Numbered from the stretch's first letter, positions 29,018-37,728 are shown. The stretch is 64,000 nucleotides of DNA from Rufibacter tibetensis (GCF_001310085.1 NZ_CP012643.1:4842001-4906000); one strand, 5' to 3'. Notes: a model not told the origin generated them from the sequence alone. Made by a program: numbers and translations.

Positions 29018-29056
29018 AAACCCGCCGAACCAAAGACTTGGTTTCAAGGCGGGTTT
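29018..29056. terminator. Hairpin downstream of the nitroreductase gene
   Basis: Arms 29018-29026 (AAACCCGCC) and 29048-29056 with a nearly fully paired interior (GAACCAA / TTGGTTTC). It lies 30 bp past the nitroreductase stop. Confidence 0.75.
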
Positions 29057-29086
29057 GTATAGGTATTCTCTTTTTGAGGAGAATGG

Positions 29087-29719
29087 TTACGCTACTTTCA
29101 GGAAAAACTTATCTGCCGGACGACGTACCTTTTTGGCCGAAGCTAGCACATCTTTCTCTGCATCACGGTAGCCCAGAGCCAACAGAGCCACGCTGCGAAG
29201 ACCTTTTTCGCGCAAGCCCAGCAGTTCATCCAAGGCAGGCGGGTTGAACCCTTCCATTGGTGTAGAGTCTATTTTTTCAGCAGAGGCCGCTACTAAACCA
29301 GTACCCAAGGCTATGTAGGCTTGTTTAGCAGCCCAGTTAAAGTTCTCCTCAGCAGTTCTACTCTTGATCATGCTGTTGATGCTGTTGGAGAAACCTGCCA
29401 AACTATCAGGAGAAACCCCTCTCTCAGACGCGATCTGGTTCATGTAAGCCGCCACCTGCTCTTCAGACAACGGATCCCAAGCCGCAAATACCAGAAGGTG
29501 TGATGCTTCCACAATCTGCGGCTGGTTGAAAGCTACTGCCTGAATCTGCTTCCGCATTTCAGGATCTTCCACTACCACCACATTGTAGGGCTGGAAACCC
29601 ATAGAGGAAGCAGAAAGCCGGATGGCTTCAAAGATGTTATCTAATTTTTCCTGCGGGATTTTCTCGCCCGTCATGCGTTTGGTGGCATAGCGCCAGTTCA
29701 GATCCTGAAGTAAGTTCAT
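29087..29719 (-). CDS. NfsB-like NAD(P)H nitroreductase
   Basis: 210 aa from the ATG at 29719 (the frame is open further upstream but the extra 23 residues are not family-like). Begins LLQDLNWRYATKRMTG, the FMN-phosphate-binding Arg-x-x-Thr-Lys-Arg type start of the nitroreductase family, with LSASSMGFQPYNVVVV and the C-terminal SVALLALGYRD. FMN-dependent reductase of quinones or nitro compounds. It is divergent from an HxlR regulator gene, and such pairs are typically regulator and target. Confidence 0.92.
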   Translation of the reverse strand: MNLLQDLNWRYATKRMTGEKIPQEKLDNIFEAIRLSASSMGFQPYNVVVVEDPEMRKQIQAVAFNQPQIVEASHLLVFAAWDPLSEEQVAAYMNQIASERGVSPDSLAGFSNSINSMIKSRTAEENFNWAAKQAYIALGTGLVAASAEKIDSTPMEGFNPPALDELLGLREKGLRSVALLALGYRDAEKDVLASAKKVRRPADKFFLKVA

Positions 29720-29763
29720 GTTATATTTATTTAAAATAATTGTTAGTACGATAGTTGTATAAA

Positions 29764-29822
29764 CAAATTTACGTACTTTTGGTTTCAAATAGATACTGGT
29801 TTACATTTATATACTGGTATCT
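29764..29822. promoter_or_regulatory. Divergent promoters and operator between nitroreductase and hxlR
   Basis: Two back-to-back -7 elements: CAAATTTA at 29764-29771 (minus strand TAAATTTG, for the nitroreductase) and TACTTTTG at 29774-29781 (plus, for hxlR). Immediately right of them ATACTGGT is repeated at 29793-29800 and 29811-29818 (18-bp period), framed by AGATA (29791) and TATCT (ending 29822). The repeats overlap the expected -33 of the nitroreductase promoter and the hxlR leader, fitting an autoregulated operator. Confidence 0.5.
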
Positions 29823-29841
29823 AAGATGAAATCATACAGAT

Positions 29842-30207
29842 ATGGAAGCAGTTATCAAATCAGAACGCAATTTGTGCATCACCCACATCCTGCCCATCAG
29901 AGATGCGCTGGACATTCTAAGTGGAAAATGGAAGATTCCGATTATTGTGGCTCTTTGCGTGCACAAAAGACGCTTTAAAGAATTGCACCGCGATGTGCAG
30001 GGCATCACCGCCAAGATGCTCTCCAAAGAATTGAAAGAGTTGGAAATAAATAAATTAGTAAAACGCACCGTGCATGACACGTCGCCGGTTACCGTGGAGT
30101 ACTCTATTACCGAGTATGGTCATAGCCTTACCCCTGTCATTAATGAATTGCGTGACTGGGGCATGAAGCACCGTGATAAGATCATCTACCACCCAGAAGA
30201 GGTATAG
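29842..30207 (+). CDS. HxlR-family transcriptional regulator
   Basis: 121 aa winged-helix protein. The family hallmark DALDILSGKWKIPIIVAL (about 21-38) is followed by RRFKELHRDVQGITAKMLSKELKELE and EYSITEYGHSL. HxlR proteins respond to redox or electrophile stress, often through Cys; a Cys is present at residue 14 (NLCITH), the typical redox position, and another at about 40. Its divergent neighbour nitroreductase is the likely target. Confidence 0.93.
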   Translation: MEAVIKSERNLCITHILPIRDALDILSGKWKIPIIVALCVHKRRFKELHRDVQGITAKMLSKELKELEINKLVKRTVHDTSPVTVEYSITEYGHSLTPVINELRDWGMKHRDKIIYHPEEV

Positions 30208-30209
30208 TG

Positions 30210-30243
30210 TTTCGGGGCTGTTTTCTGTAAAATAGCCCCGAAA
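30210..30243. terminator. Hairpin between hxlR and the symporter gene
   Basis: Arms 30210-30219 and 30234-30243 (TTTCGGGGCT and complement), immediately after the hxlR stop and just before the convergent symporter stop. Confidence 0.75.
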
Positions 30244-30249
30244 TCATTT

Positions 30250-31512
30250 TCAGCCAATTAGCTTTTTAGCGTGCTCCAGGTCTAGCTCTTTCTCCCACTT
30301 GGCCACGAAGATAGTAGCCACGGCGTTGCCTATGAGGTTGGTGAGCGCCCGCGCCTCACTCATGAACCGATCAATGCCCAAGATCAGCGCCAGACCAGCT
30401 ACCGGAATATTGCCTACGGCCGGAAGCGTAGCCGCTAAAGTGATGAACCCGCTCCCTGTTACCCCCGCTGCTCCTTTAGAAGTTAGCAACAAGACCAGCA
30501 GCAAGGTTAATTGATGCCCAAAGTCCAGCGGAGTATCCGTTGCCTGGGCTACAAACACTGCGGCCATGGTCAGGTAAATGGAGGTTCCGTCCAGGTTGAA
30601 AGAATAGCCGGTGGGTACTACCAGCCCCACTACTGGTTTGGCACAGCCTAACCGCTCCAGTTTTTCAATCAGGTTGGGCAACGCGGCTTCTGACGAGGAG
30701 GTACCCAGCACAATTAGCAGTTCTTCCCTGATGTAGCGCAGCAATTTAAAAATGCTGAGGCCCATCACTTTCATCACCCCTCCCAGAATTACTACTATAA
30801 ACACCACGCAAGTCAGGTAAAAAGAACCCATTAGCTGCCCCAGGGCACCTAAAGAAGCTAAGCCATATCTCCCGATGGTGTATGCCATAGCCCCCAACGC
30901 TCCTAAAGGCGCCACTTTCATGATAATGTGGATCACGGCAAACAATGCATTGGAAAAGGACTGTATGCCGTTGTACACCGGCCTTCCGCGTTCCCCAATC
31001 TTTGATAATCCAAACCCGAACAGCACGGAGAAAAACAGGATCTGCAGTAAGTCTCCTTTGGCAAGGGCGTCAATGATGTTGTTGGGGATGAGGTGCAGTA
31101 AAAACCCTACTGCCCCGGCGTGTTCCGTCTTTTCACCGGCACTTGTCATGGCAGAAAGTGCATCGGTGTCCAAAGTAGCGGCATCTACGTGCATGCCCGT
31201 TCCCGGCTGAAGCAGGTTTACCACTAATAAACCAAGGAGCAACGCAATGGTGGTGAGCACCTCAAAGTACAGCAGGGCCTTCACTCCTACTCGGCCCACC
31301 TGCTTCATGTCCTGCATGCCTGCAATACCCGTGACAATGGTGCAGAACACCACCGGCCCGATCATCATTTTCACTAATTTGATGAACGCATCTCCCAAGG
31401 GTTTTAACTGGACTGCCAGATCTGGCACGAAATGGCCTAAGGCGACTCCTATGATAATAGCGGTGATTACTTGAAAATAGAGGCTTTCGTAGAGAGGTTT
31501 CTTCCTGATCAT
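30250..31512 (-). CDS. Dicarboxylate/amino acid:cation symporter (DAACS, GltP/DctA-like)
   Basis: 420 aa integral membrane protein with eight-helix GltPh-type topology. Signatures include the serine-rich [17 protein letters not shown] loop, [20 protein letters not shown] (NMDGT-like motif), [17 protein letters not shown] (hairpin 2), and the conserved [21 protein letters not shown] ending. Uptake of C4-dicarboxylates or glutamate/aspartate driven by H+ or Na+. A 264-bp spacer separates it from the divergent toxin-antitoxin operon. Confidence 0.94.
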   Translation of the reverse strand: MIRKKPLYESLYFQVITAIIIGVALGHFVPDLAVQLKPLGDAFIKLVKMMIGPVVFCTIVTGIAGMQDMKQVGRVGVKALLYFEVLTTIALLLGLLVVNLLQPGTGMHVDAATLDTDALSAMTSAGEKTEHAGAVGFLLHLIPNNIIDALAKGDLLQILFFSVLFGFGLSKIGERGRPVYNGIQSFSNALFAVIHIIMKVAPLGALGAMAYTIGRYGLASLGALGQLMGSFYLTCVVFIVVILGGVMKVMGLSIFKLLRYIREELLIVLGTSSSEAALPNLIEKLERLGCAKPVVGLVVPTGYSFNLDGTSIYLTMAAVFVAQATDTPLDFGHQLTLLLVLLLTSKGAAGVTGSGFITLAATLPAVGNIPVAGLALILGIDRFMSEARALTNLIGNAVATIFVAKWEKELDLEHAKKLIG

Positions 31513-31718
31513 GTAGGCTAGTAACTAAGCAAAGGATAAGAATAAGCAGATTTATGGGAAGGAGCAAAAGCAATCCTACTCTAAAACCTGTTTTAAAGTT
31601 TTTTTAGAAAACTCAGTTAAAACAATAATACTTAGTGTTAAATCCTTATCTGGCTAATTCTCTGAAAGCTTTTCCTGTAAGGTATTTTTTATCAAGGTTG
31701 AAGCAAACAAACTAAATT

Positions 31719-31758
31719 ACGACAACTGTCGTTATTATAATGACAATTGTTATCTTTG
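31719..31758 (+). promoter_or_regulatory. Promoter and paired operator palindromes of the RES toxin-antitoxin operon
   Basis: ACGACAACTGTCGT (31720-31733 region) is an inverted repeat with 6-bp arms, and a related palindrome TGACAATTGTTA follows with its centre 20 bp further on (about two helical turns). The second copy touches the -7 element TATCTTTG at 31751-31758. Xre-type antitoxins usually autorepress through such sites. Confidence 0.55.
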
Positions 31759-31776
31759 GCTTAAATCAGAATTACC

Positions 31777-32205
31777 ATGGCAGCGGCACTTAATTTAGAA
31801 ACCAACCTTTCCAATACTTCGGTAGATGACCGCGACATTCTGTTGCTGGTGCAGACAGTGCGGCAGGGAATTAAATACCCACTTTTTGTGAAGATTGCGA
31901 GCCAAAGCCCCTTCAACCTTAGTGAGTGGTCGGTATTTCTGCATTTGTCTGAGCGCACCATTCAGCGGTACAAAAAGGAAAAGAAAACATTTGACCCCAT
32001 CCACTCTGAAAAAATACTGGAGGTAACCTTGCTGTACAAGCGGGGCATTGAGGTGTTTGGAAATCAGGAGAGTTTCAACGCCTGGTTAGAAGCGAAGAAT
32101 GTAGCCTTAGGAGGCATCACCCCAAAAAGCTTACTGGATACCACTTTCGGGATCAGTTTGCTAAAAGATGAACTCACCCGGATTGAACACGGTGTCTTGG
32201 CATGA
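31777..32205 (+). CDS. Xre/MbcA/ParS-type antitoxin (DUF2384)
   Basis: 142 aa. An N-terminal helical HTH-like region (SLPLEASE-type region about 25-80, including FNLSEWSVFLHLSERTIQRYKKE) precedes the MbcA/ParS toxin-binding domain (about 85-140) with EVFGNQESFNAWLEAKNVALGG and the SLLDTTFGISLLKDELTRIEHG ending. It neutralises the RES toxin encoded immediately downstream, and is expected to repress the operon with the toxin as co-repressor. Its stop codon overlaps the toxin start by 4 bp (ATGA at 32202-32205). Confidence 0.9.
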   Translation: MAAALNLETNLSNTSVDDRDILLLVQTVRQGIKYPLFVKIASQSPFNLSEWSVFLHLSERTIQRYKKEKKTFDPIHSEKILEVTLLYKRGIEVFGNQESFNAWLEAKNVALGGITPKSLLDTTFGISLLKDELTRIEHGVLA

Positions 32206-32663
32206 TCGTGTACCGCCTGAGCAAAGGTCTCTACAAAAATGATCTCTCCGGCCGCGGGGCCGAACTGGCAGGCGGCCGCTGGAACAGCAAAGGAACGGCC
32301 CTGCTTTACACCTGCGAATCACGTGCGCTATGCACCACCGAAATAGCCGTACACACTCCTTTGGGAATTGTACCTGTTGATTACTGGCTGATTACGCTGG
32401 AGGTACCAGATACACTTCCGCTCAGTGAGGTTCCCGTACCTCAGCTCAGCTCCGATTGGAAGTCTTTCCCCCACCCCAATGCCACTCAACTCATAGGTGA
32501 TGCTTTTGTGCAGGAGGGCCGCTTTGTGGGCTTGAAAGTCCCTTCGGCAGTAGTGCATGGCGACCATAATTACTTGTTCAATCCGCGTCACCAGGAATTT
32601 GGGGAAATCAAGCTACTAGAATCTGAGCCTTTCCCTTTTGATGCCAGGTTGTTTATCAAATAA
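32202..32663 (+). CDS. RES-domain toxin (NAD+-depleting)
   Basis: 153 aa RES domain: AGGRWNSKGTALLYT with R26 and Y36, CESRALCTTEIAVH with E47, and a C-terminal NPRHQEFGEIKL segment. RES toxins of known systems (MbcT, Res) degrade NAD+ by phosphorolysis or hydrolysis and cause stasis or death. Start ATG overlaps the antitoxin stop, so the pair is translationally coupled and complete. Confidence 0.92.
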   Translation: MIVYRLSKGLYKNDLSGRGAELAGGRWNSKGTALLYTCESRALCTTEIAVHTPLGIVPVDYWLITLEVPDTLPLSEVPVPQLSSDWKSFPHPNATQLIGDAFVQEGRFVGLKVPSAVVHGDHNYLFNPRHQEFGEIKLLESEPFPFDARLFIK

Positions 32664-32883
32664 AATCTAAGGGGTGGTGTGATTATAGTATCAAGGGAAA
32701 TAAAAACTAAGCGCCTATAAATCACTAGATAATAATTTATACCTAAGAATGGGTATTGCTTAAGGCGAATGGTTCTTATACCTTTTGTGAAAGTTAGTCA
32801 TGTGCATTCGGCCCTATCTTCAATGTATAGGTAACATTACCTGCCAAAACCCATGTATTCAATTCAGAATTATCCCCCATCAC

Positions 32884-33336
32884 ATGAAAAAGTTAACCCG
32901 TTTTATTTTTCTTCAAATCCTTTTCATTTTTGTTTTCTTATCCACCTCCTGGACTCCTGCTTTGAAGAGATGCCATAAGATTAACGCCAAAGCAGAAGGT
33001 GTAGTCATATTCCAACACAGAGAGTCTATAGCTACTGAAGCTGATATTATTGGAGGAGGATTGTTAAACGGTACAACAAGAGCTTCCTTTATTCTAACTT
33101 CATTTGGGTCCTTTACGGGATTTCTTCAGATCACGACAAAGCACGGAAAACTTGATTTTCGTATTTACGATGGGTATGCTTCTGAAACAGAATTCAGGGC
33201 TACAGCAGTTGCTATGGAAGGTAGTGGCACCGGAAAATTAAGGGGAGCCACAGGTGTACTGTACCTGGAAGGTGTCACCATTAATGCAAATGGCGACTTT
33301 ACCGAAAACATCACCGGTGAAATTTGTTTAGATTAA
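32884..33336 (+). CDS. Small secreted beta-rich protein of unknown function
   Basis: 150 aa from the ATG at 32884 (start of MKKLTRFIFLQILFIFVFLS, a Sec signal). The mature part alternates short beta strands with Gly-rich turns (GGGLLNGTTRASF, GSGTGKLRGATGVLYLEGV). This resembles allene-oxide-cyclase/dirigent-like barrels seen in bacterial secreted proteins, but I am not sure of the family. It ends with EICLD. No partner gene is obvious. 220 bp separate it from the toxin gene, with nothing recognisable in them. Confidence 0.65.
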   Translation: MKKLTRFIFLQILFIFVFLSTSWTPALKRCHKINAKAEGVVIFQHRESIATEADIIGGGLLNGTTRASFILTSFGSFTGFLQITTKHGKLDFRIYDGYASETEFRATAVAMEGSGTGKLRGATGVLYLEGVTINANGDFTENITGEICLD

Positions 33337-33731
33337 GCCTAATAAGAGCTAATATCTTACTTGTTGCTCTTGTCCACTAATGGCTGAATTTTCATAAAGC
33401 AGAAAAAACCAGTAGAAGCAAAAGCAATTGTCCCAAGTCTATATCCTCTACATTCAGGAGGGAATGGACTTGGGACAATTGCTTTTGCTTCTTTATAAAG
33501 GAGATGAAAGATTCGTATTAAGGAGATACATTATTGATATATGTTGCTTAAAGCAGAATCAGAATCTTTATTTCAGGTGGAATACATTCATTAGGCTTCA
33601 ATCTTTTTTAGCAAATCACCAACCAAAACTAAAGCTGTATTAGCTTATCTTTTAAAGATCATTTACAAGAGATTGAATGAATAGAAAATAGAGGAACTTT
33701 GGTAGATTCATGCTTCCGCTTAAGAGAGAAC
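33337..33731. other. Intergenic region dominated by one long hairpin
   Basis: 395 bp without a convincing gene. It contains the 26-bp-arm hairpin listed at 33414-33492. The remaining 240 bp are A+T-rich with no clear promoter motif. A 71-codon frame at 33428-33643 runs through the hairpin and looks spurious. Confidence 0.5.
33414..33492. terminator. 26-bp perfect hairpin with a 27-nt loop
   Basis: Arms 33414-33439 and 33467-33492 are perfectly complementary. The 27-nt loop can itself fold (CCTC near 33445, GAGG near 33458). The loop is far longer than in the other terminators in this window. No T-tract follows, only CTTTAT. Confidence 0.65.
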
Positions 33732-34547
33732 ATGAAAATAAAGACGTACATCATAGACGCCTTCACGCAAGAAGCCTTCAAAGGAAATCCGGCAGGCGTA
33801 TGCCTGGTGGAGCAACCACTTTCTGAAAACCAGATGCAGGCCATCGCCGCCGAGATGAATCTTTCTGAAACAGCATTTCTGGTGCAAAGACCTGAGCAGG
33901 ATTCTTCTTTTGACATCAGGTACTTCACCCCCACCGTGGAGATTGCTTTCTGTGGCCATGCCACCCTTGCCTCGGCCAAACTGGTGCTGGAAGAATTAGG
34001 CCTGGAACAAGTGACGTTTACCACACAACATCAATTGGTTTTAGAGGCGGTAAAAGAAGAAAACAAGATTTTGATGCAGTTCCCGCTGTACAATTACCAG
34101 CCTCAAGCTTCATTGCCTGTGGTCTTTGAAGCATTAAGTTTACCTCCTTCTCTTCCCCTGTTTTATTCAGAGCCCATTCAGATGCTTATTCTGGAAGTGC
34201 CAAATAAGCAAACTCTGCTACAGCTTCGACCCGACTTTGGACACCTGCTCCGGTTGCTGGATAATGTGAATGGGTTAGCGGTCACCACCAGGTCTGAGGA
34301 CCTGGAGTATGACTTTTACTCTCGATGCTTCTGGCCTTGGGTGGGCATCAACGAAGACCCGGTGACCGGCTCAGCGCACAGTGCCTTAGCAAAATATTGG
34401 GCAGATAAATTACGTAAAACCGAACTGCGGGCTTTTCAGCTCTCAGCCAGAGGTGGCTATCTGGACCTGCGCATCAAGAATGAAAGCACATTAGAAGTGC
34501 GAAGCCAAGCCCAGATTGTACTTGAAGGCGTATTGCACCTGAGCTAA
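33732..34547 (+). CDS. PhzF-family isomerase/epimerase
   Basis: 271 aa from the ATG at 33732 (the frame is open to 33699 but those residues are not family-like). PhzF hallmarks: FKGNPAGVCLVE, the catalytic Glu in MNLSETAF, EIAFCGHATLASA, and the second-half GINEDPVTGSAHSALA. Two-domain diaminopimelate-epimerase-like fold. Phenazine genes are absent, so it is one of the many PhzF homologues with unknown substrate. Confidence 0.92.
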   Translation: MKIKTYIIDAFTQEAFKGNPAGVCLVEQPLSENQMQAIAAEMNLSETAFLVQRPEQDSSFDIRYFTPTVEIAFCGHATLASAKLVLEELGLEQVTFTTQHQLVLEAVKEENKILMQFPLYNYQPQASLPVVFEALSLPPSLPLFYSEPIQMLILEVPNKQTLLQLRPDFGHLLRLLDNVNGLAVTTRSEDLEYDFYSRCFWPWVGINEDPVTGSAHSALAKYWADKLRKTELRAFQLSARGGYLDLRIKNESTLEVRSQAQIVLEGVLHLS

Positions 34548-34669
34548 CCTTTCTATTAGGTTTATTAATAACTTCTTGATGAAGTACTTTAAAGAGTTTT
34601 TGGGGTACTTTCCTGAAGGTAGGCCCAAAACAAACGCTCTTTTTTCCTGCACACACAACAACCAAAACT

Positions 34670-35647
34670 ATGAACAGCAGACGTAATTTTCTGAGGCTTT
34701 CGGCGCTAGGAACCGCTTTTGTAAGTGGATTGTATCCCATCCACAAAGTATTTTCTGGTTCCATCAAACAAGGGAAAATCAACAAACCTTTGGTAATCTC
34801 TACCTGGGACTACGGCATGCCAGCCAACGAAGCAGCCTGGAAGATCCTTTCTCAGAACGGGCATGCCTTGGATGCGGTAGAAGCTGGCGTACGGGTACCG
34901 GAAGCAGACCCCAACGTGCGCACCGTAGGATACGGCGGTTTTCCGGACCGGGAAGGAAATGTGACCTTAGATGCCTGCATCATGGACAAGGACAGCAACT
35001 GCGGGGCAGTAGCCTATTTGCAACACATCAAGCACCCCATCTCGGTAGCCCGGAAGGTTATGGAAGACACGCCGCACGTGATGCTGGTGGGCGATGGCGC
35101 GCTGCAGTTTGCCTTTGCAAAAGGCTTCAAAAAAGAGAACCTGCTTACCCCAGAGTCTGAGAAGGACTGGAAAAACTGGCTTAAGGAGTCTAAGTACAAG
35201 CCGGTCATCAACATAGAAAACCATGACACTATTGGTCTATTAGCGTTAGATGCCCACGGAAACCTGGCTGGCGCTTGTACCACTAGCGGGGCAGCTTATA
35301 AAATGAGAGGCCGCGTGGGTGATTCTCCTATTATTGGCGCAGGCCTGTTTGTAGACAATGAGATTGGAGCCGCTACCGCCACTGGTTTAGGTGAAGCCGT
35401 GATCAGGATGGTGGGAAGTCACCTGGTAGTGGAATTGATGCGCCAGGGGCATGCACCTGAGAAGGCTTGCCAACTGGCGGTAGAGCGTATCATCTCCAAA
35501 CAAAAAAATGTAAAGGACTTGCAGGTAGGCTTCATCGCCATTAACAAACAAGGCGAATACGGTGGCTACTGTATTCAGCGCGGGTTTAACTATGCCGTTC
35601 GAGACGCCCGCACCAATACTTTGTTAGATGCTAAATTCAAACTCTAA
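34670..35647 (+). CDS. Tat-exported N4-(beta-N-acetylglucosaminyl)-L-asparaginase
   Basis: 325 aa Ntn-hydrolase. The N-terminus has a twin-arginine signal (SRRNFLRLSALGTAF). The autocatalytic cleavage site and nucleophile T187 lie in NHDTIGLLALD, followed by AGACTTSGAAYKMRGRVGDS and GAGLFVDNEIGAATATGLGE, very like the glycosylasparaginase of Elizabethkingia meningoseptica. It releases aspartate from GlcNAc-Asn, so it should act in the periplasm on glycoprotein debris after self-processing into alpha and beta subunits. cutC follows after 5 bp. Confidence 0.93.
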   Translation: MNSRRNFLRLSALGTAFVSGLYPIHKVFSGSIKQGKINKPLVISTWDYGMPANEAAWKILSQNGHALDAVEAGVRVPEADPNVRTVGYGGFPDREGNVTLDACIMDKDSNCGAVAYLQHIKHPISVARKVMEDTPHVMLVGDGALQFAFAKGFKKENLLTPESEKDWKNWLKESKYKPVINIENHDTIGLLALDAHGNLAGACTTSGAAYKMRGRVGDSPIIGAGLFVDNEIGAATATGLGEAVIRMVGSHLVVELMRQGHAPEKACQLAVERIISKQKNVKDLQVGFIAINKQGEYGGYCIQRGFNYAVRDARTNTLLDAKFKL

Positions 35648-35652
35648 TTTGC

Positions 35653-36405
35653 ATGAGTAAGGCTATCCAAATGGAGGTGTGCGTGGACTCGGTGCAATCA
35701 GCCATCACTGCTCAAAAGGCAGGAGCACAAAGGGTAGAACTCTGCGACAATCTGGTGGAGGGTGGCACCACTCCTAGTGCCGGTATGATCCAGCTTTGCC
35801 GACAACATCTTTCCATCAGCTTGCACATCCTTATCCGGCCGCGTCGTGGAGATTTCCTTTACACTGATCTTGAGTTTGAGGTCATGAAGCAGGACATTAT
35901 GGTAGCCAAACAACTAGGCGCTGACGGAGTAGTGTTTGGCGTTCTGTTAGCCGATGGAAACATAGACGTGGTTCGCACCCAAGAATTAATAGAACTTGCC
36001 CGTCCACTCAGCGTCACTTTTCACCGGGCTTTTGATTTAACCCCTGATCCACACAAAGCACTTGAAGATTTACTTCACCTGAAAGTAGACCGGCTGCTTA
36101 CCTCTGGCCAAAAAGCCACTGCAGCGGAAGGAGCAGCCTTGATCAAGCACCTCTGTGAAAGAGCTGGCAAGAATCTGATCATTCTGCCCGGGGGTGGCAT
36201 CAATGAGCAAAATATCCAATTTCTACTGGAGAAAACCGGTGCTACCGAATTCCATGCATCTGCGAGAGCGTTTCAGGAGAGCCAAATGGTATACCGAAAG
36301 GAGTACGTACCTATGGGCGGAACTCCCCTAGCTACCGAATATGGCAGCATGAGGGCTTCCTTTGAGAGGATAACTTCTCTGTTGCTACAGGCAAAAGGAT
36401 CTTAA
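35653..36405 (+). CDS. cutC: CutC-family protein
   Basis: 250 aa TIM-barrel with the family signatures VCVDSVQSAITAQKAGAQRVELCDNL-type start (residues 8-32), EGGTTPSAGMI, ILIRPRRGDFLY, VTFHRAFDLTPDP, LTSGQKATAAEG and LPGGGINEQN. CutC was linked to copper homeostasis, although the direct role is disputed. The 5-bp gap to the asparaginase gene implies an operon. Confidence 0.92.
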   Translation: MSKAIQMEVCVDSVQSAITAQKAGAQRVELCDNLVEGGTTPSAGMIQLCRQHLSISLHILIRPRRGDFLYTDLEFEVMKQDIMVAKQLGADGVVFGVLLADGNIDVVRTQELIELARPLSVTFHRAFDLTPDPHKALEDLLHLKVDRLLTSGQKATAAEGAALIKHLCERAGKNLIILPGGGINEQNIQFLLEKTGATEFHASARAFQESQMVYRKEYVPMGGTPLATEYGSMRASFERITSLLLQAKGS

Positions 36406-36573
36406 CTCCTACTTGTCAACTGATCAAATTTTTATACTTTTAAACTTTAGACTGAAGGTATTTTGAGCCAGAATTATTGAAAACAGCCCTAAAATATCCT
36501 ACGGCAGCAATCCCGCGTAAGCCTCGGAAATAAACCACAAACATTTACCGTTGGCACAGAAAAGAAGAAAAAC

Positions 36574-37728
36574 ATGCCCAAAATCCTGATCATAGATGAT
36601 GAACGTAGCATCCGCTACACGTTGAAAGAAATACTGGAGTACGAGAACTACACCGTAGACGAAGCCGAGGACGGTGAACGCGGTCTAGAACTGCTCCAGA
36701 AAAGCAAATATGACGTGGTGCTCTGCGATATTAAGATGCCAAAGTTAGACGGCATGGAGGTGCTGGAGCGGGCAACCATCCTGGTGCCAGACACGCCCTT
36801 TATCATGATCTCGGCGCACGGTACCATTGACACTGCCGTAGAAGCGACCAAAAAAGGCGCGTACGATTTCCTTGTAAAACCACCAGATTTAAACCGCTTG
36901 TTGGTATCGGTACGCAACGCTTTAGACAAAGCAACGCTGGTTACGGAAACCAAAACACTAAAGAAAAAGATCTCCAAAACGTATGAGATGGTGGGTTCTT
37001 CTCCTGCCTTAGGTAAAGTGAAGGCCGCTGTTGCGAAAGTAGCCCCCACTGATGCACGCGTTTTAATCACGGGTCCTAACGGAGCAGGAAAAGAATTGGT
37101 GGCCCGCTCCTTACATGAGCAAAGCAACCGCGCTCAAGGCCCGTTGGTAGAAGTAAACTGCGCCGCCATACCCAGTGAGTTGATTGAAAGCGAATTGTTT
37201 GGACATGAGAAGGGCTCCTTTACCTCTGCCGTAAAACAACGCATCGGGAAGTTTGAGCAAGCCACTGGCGGTACTTTGTTCCTGGACGAGATCGGAGACA
37301 TGAGCCTTTCGGCACAAGCCAAGGTGTTACGCGCCTTGCAGGAACACAAAATTACCCGCGTGGGTGGCGATAAGGACATTACCGTAGATGTACGCGTAGT
37401 AGCAGCTACAAACAAGAATCTGCTGGAGGAAATTGAGGCCAAGAACTTCCGCGAAGACTTGTACCACCGCCTCAGCGTGATTCTGATTCATGTACCACCG
37501 TTGAACGAACGCCGTGAAGACATTCCGGATTTGGTGGAAAAGTTCCTGCAAGACGTGGCCCGTGATTACGGAAATAAACCCAAGAAAATAACGCCTGAGG
37601 CTCTTAGTTACCTTCAAGCCTTAGATTGGCGCGGCAACGTACGGGAACTCCGTAACGTGGTAGAACGCCTGGTCATCATGAGCGAAGACACCATCACTGA
37701 AGAAGATGCCCGCTCTTACGCCAAATAG
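36574..37728 (+). CDS. NtrC-type response regulator lacking a Fis DNA-binding domain
   Basis: 384 aa. Receiver domain 1-120 with D8/D9 and phospho-acceptor D52 (CDIKMP). AAA+ domain about 140-380 with Walker A GPNGAGKE (167-174), the sigma-54-contact loop as GSFTSA (214-219) instead of GAFTGA, Walker B GGTLFLDEIGDM and the arginine-finger region. The protein ends 13 residues after the RLVIMSE helix, so the usual C-terminal Fis helix-turn-helix is missing; downstream DNA is a terminator, not a displaced frame. No histidine kinase is adjacent. Confidence 0.92.
   Translation: MPKILIIDDERSIRYTLKEILEYENYTVDEAEDGERGLELLQKSKYDVVLCDIKMPKLDGMEVLERATILVPDTPFIMISAHGTIDTAVEATKKGAYDFLVKPPDLNRLLVSVRNALDKATLVTETKTLKKKISKTYEMVGSSPALGKVKAAVAKVAPTDARVLITGPNGAGKELVARSLHEQSNRAQGPLVEVNCAAIPSELIESELFGHEKGSFTSAVKQRIGKFEQATGGTLFLDEIGDMSLSAQAKVLRALQEHKITRVGGDKDITVDVRVVAATNKNLLEEIEAKNFREDLYHRLSVILIHVPPLNERREDIPDLVEKFLQDVARDYGNKPKKITPEALSYLQALDWRGNVRELRNVVERLVIMSEDTITEEDARSYAK

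Noticed and set aside
33428-33643. 71-codon frame after the secreted beta-rich protein gene
   Set aside because: It begins inside the arm of the 26-bp hairpin and shows no features of a real protein.
33732-34547. Phenazine biosynthesis gene cluster, suggested by the phzF homologue
   Set aside because: No other phz gene is present; PhzF homologues are common outside phenazine clusters.
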